Positions 29,924 to 33,537 of a stretch of 33,537 nt of DNA are shown here, in pieces. The first letter of the stretch is position 1. The number at the start of each line of letters is the position of its first letter. This DNA is from Bacteriovorax stolpii (GTDB lineage: Bacteria > Bdellovibrionota > Bacteriovoracia > Bacteriovoracales > Bacteriovoracaceae): contig CAMDQH010000024.1 in NCBI GenBank assembly GCA_945905815.1, forward strand, positions 1 to 33,537, in the 5' to 3' direction. The notes under the pieces are model-generated. The model was given only the letters and a program-made list of their open reading frames with translations. It was not told where the DNA came from and ran no database searches. A program made the position numbers and the translations under genes.

Positions 29924-31204
29924 ATGAGTAGCATCAAAAACATTCACGCTCGTCAGATTTTAGATTCTCGTGGAAATCCCACAATAGAAGTTGATGTTAC
30001 AACAGAAAATGGTTTTGTTGGCCGGGCGTCAGTACCATCTGGTGCTTCGACTGGAAGTCGGGAGGCCCTGGAACTTCGTGATGGTGATAAATCACGCTTC
30101 ATGGGCAAGGGAGTTCTTAAGGCGATTGATAATGTTAATAAAATTATTGCCCCAAAACTGATTGGTAAAAATGTTTTTGAGCAACGCTCTATTGATCATT
30201 TGATGCTTGAACTAGATGGTACTGAAAATAAAGATAAACTAGGAGCAAACGCTATTTTAGGTGTTTCAATGGCCGTTTGTCGTGCAGCTGCTCTGGTAAA
30301 AGGTAAACCCGTTTACAAATATCTTTTCGAAGATTTAAAAGTTCCAAATCCTGTTGGCAAAATGAGACTTCCGACGCCGCTCATGAACATCATCAACGGT
30401 GGAGCTCACGCTTCAAATAATCTTGATATTCAGGAATTCATGATTGTTCCCCATATGAAGAAAAGTTTTTCCGAGAATTTACGGGCCGGGGTTGAAGTTT
30501 TTCATCACTTGAAAAAAGTGCTGTCTGATAAAGGTTATTCAACCAACGTTGGTGACGAAGGGGGATTTGCACCTGATTTAAAGGGCCACGATGAAGCCAT
30601 TGAATGCATTTTGTCTGCTATCACTAAAGCTGGATATAAACCTGGTATCGATATTTCACTTGCTCTTGATTGCGCTGCTTCAGAATTTTATAAAGATGGA
30701 AAATATGAAATGCAGGGTAAGACTTATACTTCAGCAGAAATGATTCCCTACTATGAGCACATGACTAAAATTGCTCCCATCTATTCTATTGAAGATGGAT
30801 TTGATGAAAGTGATCAACAAGGCTTTATTAACTTTCAGGCCAAATTAGGCGGCCAGTTGGTTAACGTTGGTGACGATCTTTTTGTAACCAATGCAAAAAT
30901 TCTTAAGCGTGGGATTGATAATAAAGAGGCCAATGCCATTCTGGTCAAAGTAAATCAAATCGGTTCACTTTCTGAAACCTTTGATACGCTTAAACTTGCT
31001 TATGATAATGGTTTTAAAGCGATCATTTCTCACCGATCGGGTGAGACCTCTGATTCTTTTATTGCCGATTTGGCGGTCGCTTCTGGAGCTGGCCACATCA
31101 AGACTGGATCAGCTTCCCGATCAGATAGAGTGGAGAAATATAATCAACTTCTACGTATTGAAGAGGAGTTGGGGGCAGCTGCGCTATTTGAACCAGTAAA
31201 ATAA
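29924..31204 (+). CDS. eno: Enolase
   Basis: 426 residues, standard length. It converts 2-phosphoglycerate to phosphoenolpyruvate in glycolysis/gluconeogenesis. Motifs: [30 protein letters not shown] (substrate loop), [29 protein letters not shown] (catalytic Glu), [28 protein letters not shown] (catalytic Lys) and [24 protein letters not shown] lies 7 bp before the ATG. The 59-bp gap from the membrane protein contains an AT-rich stretch but no clear promoter. The gene is followed by an inverted repeat at 31223. Confidence 0.99.
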   Translation: MSSIKNIHARQILDSRGNPTIEVDVTTENGFVGRASVPSGASTGSREALELRDGDKSRFMGKGVLKAIDNVNKIIAPKLIGKNVFEQRSIDHLMLELDGTENKDKLGANAILGVSMAVCRAAALVKGKPVYKYLFEDLKVPNPVGKMRLPTPLMNIINGGAHASNNLDIQEFMIVPHMKKSFSENLRAGVEVFHHLKKVLSDKGYSTNVGDEGGFAPDLKGHDEAIECILSAITKAGYKPGIDISLALDCAASEFYKDGKYEMQGKTYTSAEMIPYYEHMTKIAPIYSIEDGFDESDQQGFINFQAKLGGQLVNVGDDLFVTNAKILKRGIDNKEANAILVKVNQIGSLSETFDTLKLAYDNGFKAIISHRSGETSDSFIADLAVASGAGHIKTGSASRSDRVEKYNQLLRIEEELGAAALFEPVK

Positions 31205-31222
31205 CTAAATACTTCTTGGTTT

Positions 31223-31253
31223 ATACTCATATTGACCGCTAAAATATGAGTAT
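31223..31253 (+). promoter_or_regulatory. 10-bp perfect inverted repeat covering the next gene's start codon
   Basis: ATACTCATAT (31223-31232) is perfectly complementary to ATATGAGTAT (31244-31253), loop of 11 bases. The ATG at 31246 is wholly inside the distal arm and the second in-frame ATG (31252) is mostly inside. Further pairs (U31222-G, U31221-A, U31220-A) can extend the stem to about 13. In RNA this would hide the start codon; it could also protect the eno 3' end (eno stops at 31204). No T-run follows, so it is not a standard terminator. Confidence 0.5.
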
Positions 31254-31848
31254 GAATACCAAGTACTTCCTTGGCCTGACATTTTACCCCGACAACTCCT
31301 TTTCAAAAAATATTGAAAGTTTTAGATCACGATTTGACCCAAAATTTCAAACTAATCCTGATCTGCATTTACCCATAGTGCCACCTTTTGAGATTGAACC
31401 TTCTGAGGCGAACGCACTCAGGCAGGAGCTAGTGGAAGAACTGGAGTCCTTTTTCTTTGAAAATACCGCTAATCATGTGATGAAATTTTCAGGAATAGAT
31501 GTTCACGAATATAAAAAAAATAAAATCCTCTATCTAAATCCAACTCCAAATGAAGAATTCTTATTATGTCAGGAGTCGCTCTTTGCTATTTGTCAGTCCT
31601 ACATAAACGACAGAGAAAAGAAGATGAAGGATTCACAAAAGACCTTTTTAACGATTGGAAGATTTCAGGATGGCCCTGATCTTCACTTGTCCATCGAGAT
31701 GGCCAAAAAAGAGTTTCATGAGTTCACGGCCCTTTCCTACCAGTCCATTTGCTTATTCTCGAAGAATAATGGGGTTTGGTACAGGGAAGCGGATCTCGTG
31801 AGTTTTGAAAAACCCAATGTCTCCTTTTTACATTCAACAGTCGCTTGA
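31246..31848 (+). CDS. Degenerate 2H phosphoesterase / LigT-like protein
   Basis: 200 residues. The pattern of two repeats resembles the 2H phosphoesterase (2'-5' RNA ligase) superfamily: first block NPDLHLPIVPPFEIE, where the usual HxT is His-Leu-Pro; second block KTFLTIGRFQDGP, where the usual His is Phe. With both catalytic His-x-Thr motifs damaged, enzymatic activity is doubtful. No signal peptide. Start codon choice (31246 or 31252) is uncertain, as there is no ribosome site, and both lie in an inverted repeat. Family call is moderate and rests on motif shape only. Confidence 0.55.
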   Translation: MSMNTKYFLGLTFYPDNSFSKNIESFRSRFDPKFQTNPDLHLPIVPPFEIEPSEANALRQELVEELESFFFENTANHVMKFSGIDVHEYKKNKILYLNPTPNEEFLLCQESLFAICQSYINDREKKMKDSQKTFLTIGRFQDGPDLHLSIEMAKKEFHEFTALSYQSICLFSKNNGVWYREADLVSFEKPNVSFLHSTVA

Positions 31849-31861
31849 ATATGATTATTGA

Positions 31862-33052
31862 ATGAGATTGTTTTTCTTTTGTTTTTTTCTGATGGTATTT
31901 AAGGCCTTTGCTCAAGAGGGTATACCTTCATATATACCAAGCACCTATCTCTTAAAGGCCAAGGGCTATCAACTCGGCTACGCTTTTGATTCGTTTACAA
32001 CTTCTAAATCAATTGACCGTGAAGGTAATAAGCAAGAACTAGCAGAAGGGCAAACTTTCAACCGAGTTCAGTCTGAGATCTCTGGTTATTACGGAGCGAC
32101 TCACGATTTGCAGTTTGGTTTAGGTGCCAGATTTAGACAAAATCATGCCACCGTAGATGTTAGTGGAAATAAACAAAATTCAGACTCTGCTGGGCTGCAA
32201 TCAACTTTTGCCAATATCAAATTTGGATTTGCGAAAGTTGGCCGATTACAATACACACTTGAAGGAACGTTTCGATATACCCCCTACAATAATGCTGAAT
32301 TTGATCCAGCTACTGATGATCCTAAAGCCCTTATTCTTGGTGATCATGGAAATGAATTATCTGGAGGATTGGGTCTCACATATCACTCAAAAAATAATAA
32401 TTTTTTTACGGTAAACTCAGGGTTTCGAAAGCCGGGCACTGATCTTTCCGATGAAATTTACTGGCAAGCAGAAGGCTCTCTTGTTTGGAGCCATATTGCT
32501 TTGGTTGCTGGTGTTGATGGTATCACTTCCATGAAAAATGACCCTTACGAAGCTACGCCTTCAGAGCGTCCAGTCTATAACAGGGGAACAGAATTATACG
32601 GTTCCTCCAATCGAGAATGGATCGCTCCTTATCTCGGTTTAAATTTATCTTTCGGAAAGTCTTGGCGAATTGAGTTGCGAGCTAGTCAGGTTGTTTCTGG
32701 ATACTCAACTGACTTAGGATCTGGATTTGGAATTGGCCTGATTAGACGGGTGGATAAAAGTGTAACTCGTCTAGAAGATAGTAAATTCAAAACCTACGAC
32801 CTGGAATCTACAGTCACTAAAGTGTCCCCCAAACAAGAGTATTTGGTGATAGACAAGGGTCTGGCCGACGACTTCAGTAAGGGTATGAAAATTGATTTCT
32901 TTGAATTTGATTATGTCGGTGGAAACACTCTTGTGGCTTCTGGAGTCATCATTCAGATCAAGTCTGATTCCTCAATTGTGAAAATAGTCGAGCGCTACAA
33001 TATAAAAATAAATCTTAAAGAAGGTTTAATCGGTCGCACCACTTTAAAGTGA
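31862..33052 (+). CDS. Probable outer-membrane beta-barrel protein with C-terminal periplasmic domain
   Basis: 396 residues. A signal peptide (LFFFCFFLMVFKAFA-QE) precedes alternating amphipathic strands with many aromatic and glycine residues (for example LGYAFDSF, LQFGLGARF, YTLEGTFRYTPY, WIAPYLGLNLSF, WRIELRASQVVSGY), as in an outer-membrane barrel. The last 90 residues (PKQEYLVIDKGLADDFSKGMKIDFFE onward) differ: they resemble the small SH3-like beta domain found at the C-terminus of FlgT-type proteins. No precise family is recognised. It starts 13 bp after the 2H-like gene, so co-transcription is likely, but the ATG lacks a strong ribosome site. Confidence 0.65.
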   Translation: MRLFFFCFFLMVFKAFAQEGIPSYIPSTYLLKAKGYQLGYAFDSFTTSKSIDREGNKQELAEGQTFNRVQSEISGYYGATHDLQFGLGARFRQNHATVDVSGNKQNSDSAGLQSTFANIKFGFAKVGRLQYTLEGTFRYTPYNNAEFDPATDDPKALILGDHGNELSGGLGLTYHSKNNNFFTVNSGFRKPGTDLSDEIYWQAEGSLVWSHIALVAGVDGITSMKNDPYEATPSERPVYNRGTELYGSSNREWIAPYLGLNLSFGKSWRIELRASQVVSGYSTDLGSGFGIGLIRRVDKSVTRLEDSKFKTYDLESTVTKVSPKQEYLVIDKGLADDFSKGMKIDFFEFDYVGGNTLVASGVIIQIKSDSSIVKIVERYNIKINLKEGLIGRTTLK

Positions 33053-33182
33053 TAATTATCTATGGCAGTACCTAAGTCATCTACTCGGGCGAATAACATC
33101 ATAAAGCTCAGAAATCTCTATAAATACTCATAAATTTTAAGAAGAGGCAATTATTGTTTGCTTGTAACCAGTTGACATCAGG

Positions 33183-33210
33183 TTAGAATAGTAAAAAGAC
33201 TTCTTATTAT
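33183..33210 (+). promoter_or_regulatory. Weak sigma-70-like promoter candidate
   Basis: TTAGAA (33183-33188), 16 bp, TATTAT (33205-33210) lie 19 bp before the likely start of the last gene. A perfect TTGACA at 33172-33177 is too close to the upstream AT elements to pair properly with TATTAT (27-bp spacing). The call is tentative. Confidence 0.3.
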
Positions 33211-33229
33211 ACAGACAAGGACAATGCTC

Positions 33230-33537
33230 ATGAGGCCTGCTCTATTCAAGATTTTATTAGTACTAACTGTTTTGGCGTGGGGGACTTCTTCATTTGCGAA
33301 AAAGTTTTCAAGCAAATATTGTGAGTTTGAACTTCCACCCGGTTGGGAGTGTGCTTTAGAAGGTACTGAATACGTTTGTCAGAGTGAAAATGCTGACAGA
33401 AAAAAAGAATCAATCATTATTCTCGCTGCCAAAATTCGTGGCGAACAAGATAACCTTGATGAATACATGACCTATTTAAAAAAGGGCAAAGAGTTTTCAC
33501 TTCCCGGCGGCAAAAAACAAATTTCTGAATCAAAAAG
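33230..33537 (+). CDS. Exported hypothetical protein, 3' end outside window
   Basis: The frame is open to the window end (about 102 residues visible). AAGGA lies 8 bp before the ATG at 33230 (an ATG at 33224 is only 2 bp from AAGGA and less likely). Signal peptide: RPALFKILLVLTVLAWGTSSFA-KK. The mature part begins KYCEFELPPGWECALEGTEYVCQSEN, with three closely spaced cysteines, then SIIILAAKIRGEQDNLDEYMTYLKKGKEF, a pattern like proteins common in Bdellovibrionota that I cannot name. No function is inferred. Confidence 0.7.
   Translation, partial: MRPALFKILLVLTVLAWGTSSFAKKFSSKYCEFELPPGWECALEGTEYVCQSENADRKKESIIILAAKIRGEQDNLDEYMTYLKKGKEFSLPGGKKQISESK

Noticed and set aside
33040-33060. Palindromes CACTTTAAAGTG and GATAATTATC at the end of the barrel gene
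   Set aside because: Short AT-rich palindromes overlapping a stop codon, with no T-run or repetition elsewhere; likely chance.

Overview
The window is a dense stretch of an AT-rich bacterial chromosome with short intergenic gaps, many 4-50 bp gene overlaps and no RNA genes, insertion sequences, phage genes or CRISPR arrays that I could find. The gene content (many exported proteins of unknown family, degenerate HD-GYP proteins, TPR-plus-winged-helix regulators, an A2M protein, secreted zinc peptidases, a CpaF ATPase) best fits a Gram-negative member of Bdellovibrionota, probably a Bacteriovorax/Peredibacter-like organism (Bacteriovoracales). That placement is inference from gene content, not from a marker search.

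Layout. (1) 1-3659, plus strand: the C-terminal part of an alpha-2-macroglobulin-like protein whose thioester cysteine is serine, followed by an MFS symporter. (2) 3753-6464: two divergent HD-GYP-type signalling proteins facing each other around a 72-residue protein. (3) 9229-6518, minus strand: thrS (without the usual TGS domain) and ddl, preceded by a leader rich in complementary segments. (4) 9568-11828, plus strand: a TPR/winged-helix regulator overlapping an exported orphan protein and a RimI-like acetyltransferase. (5) 11954-17971, plus strand: the classical rimP-nusA-infB-rbfA-truB translation/transcription operon, with a terminator-like hairpin just before rimP. (6) 18701-17937: plsC, converging on truB with a 35-bp antisense overlap. 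(7) 18825-24895: a membrane-anchored ferredoxin; an M14 peptidase and a 6-pyruvoyl-tetrahydropterin-synthase-family enzyme on the minus strand; RNase HI; and a small FecCD/BtuCD-type ABC importer (binding protein, ATPase, permease) interrupted by an oppositely oriented M48 lipoprotein peptidase. (8) 24937-27612: an FKBP-type lipoprotein isomerase, then two tandem paralogous secreted HExxH peptidases on the minus strand, each with its own terminator. (9) 27874-29864: cupredoxin-like protein, CpaF/TadA-type secretion ATPase and a four-helix membrane protein. (10) 29924-33537: enolase, a degenerate 2H-phosphoesterase-like protein whose start codon lies in a strong inverted repeat, a probable outer-membrane beta-barrel protein, and the start of another exported protein cut by the window end.

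Housekeeping genes (thrS, ddl, rimP-nusA-infB-rbfA-truB, eno, rnhA, plsC) are securely identified. The less ordinary material is the tandem secreted peptidases, the split mini-importer, the membrane-tethered ferredoxin, the cupredoxin/CpaF cluster, and three candidate RNA-level control elements (thrS leader, rimP attenuator, start-codon hairpin after eno). I saw no single large, obviously new multigene system; the most system-like unexplained sets are the peptidase pair and the cupredoxin-CpaF-membrane protein cluster.
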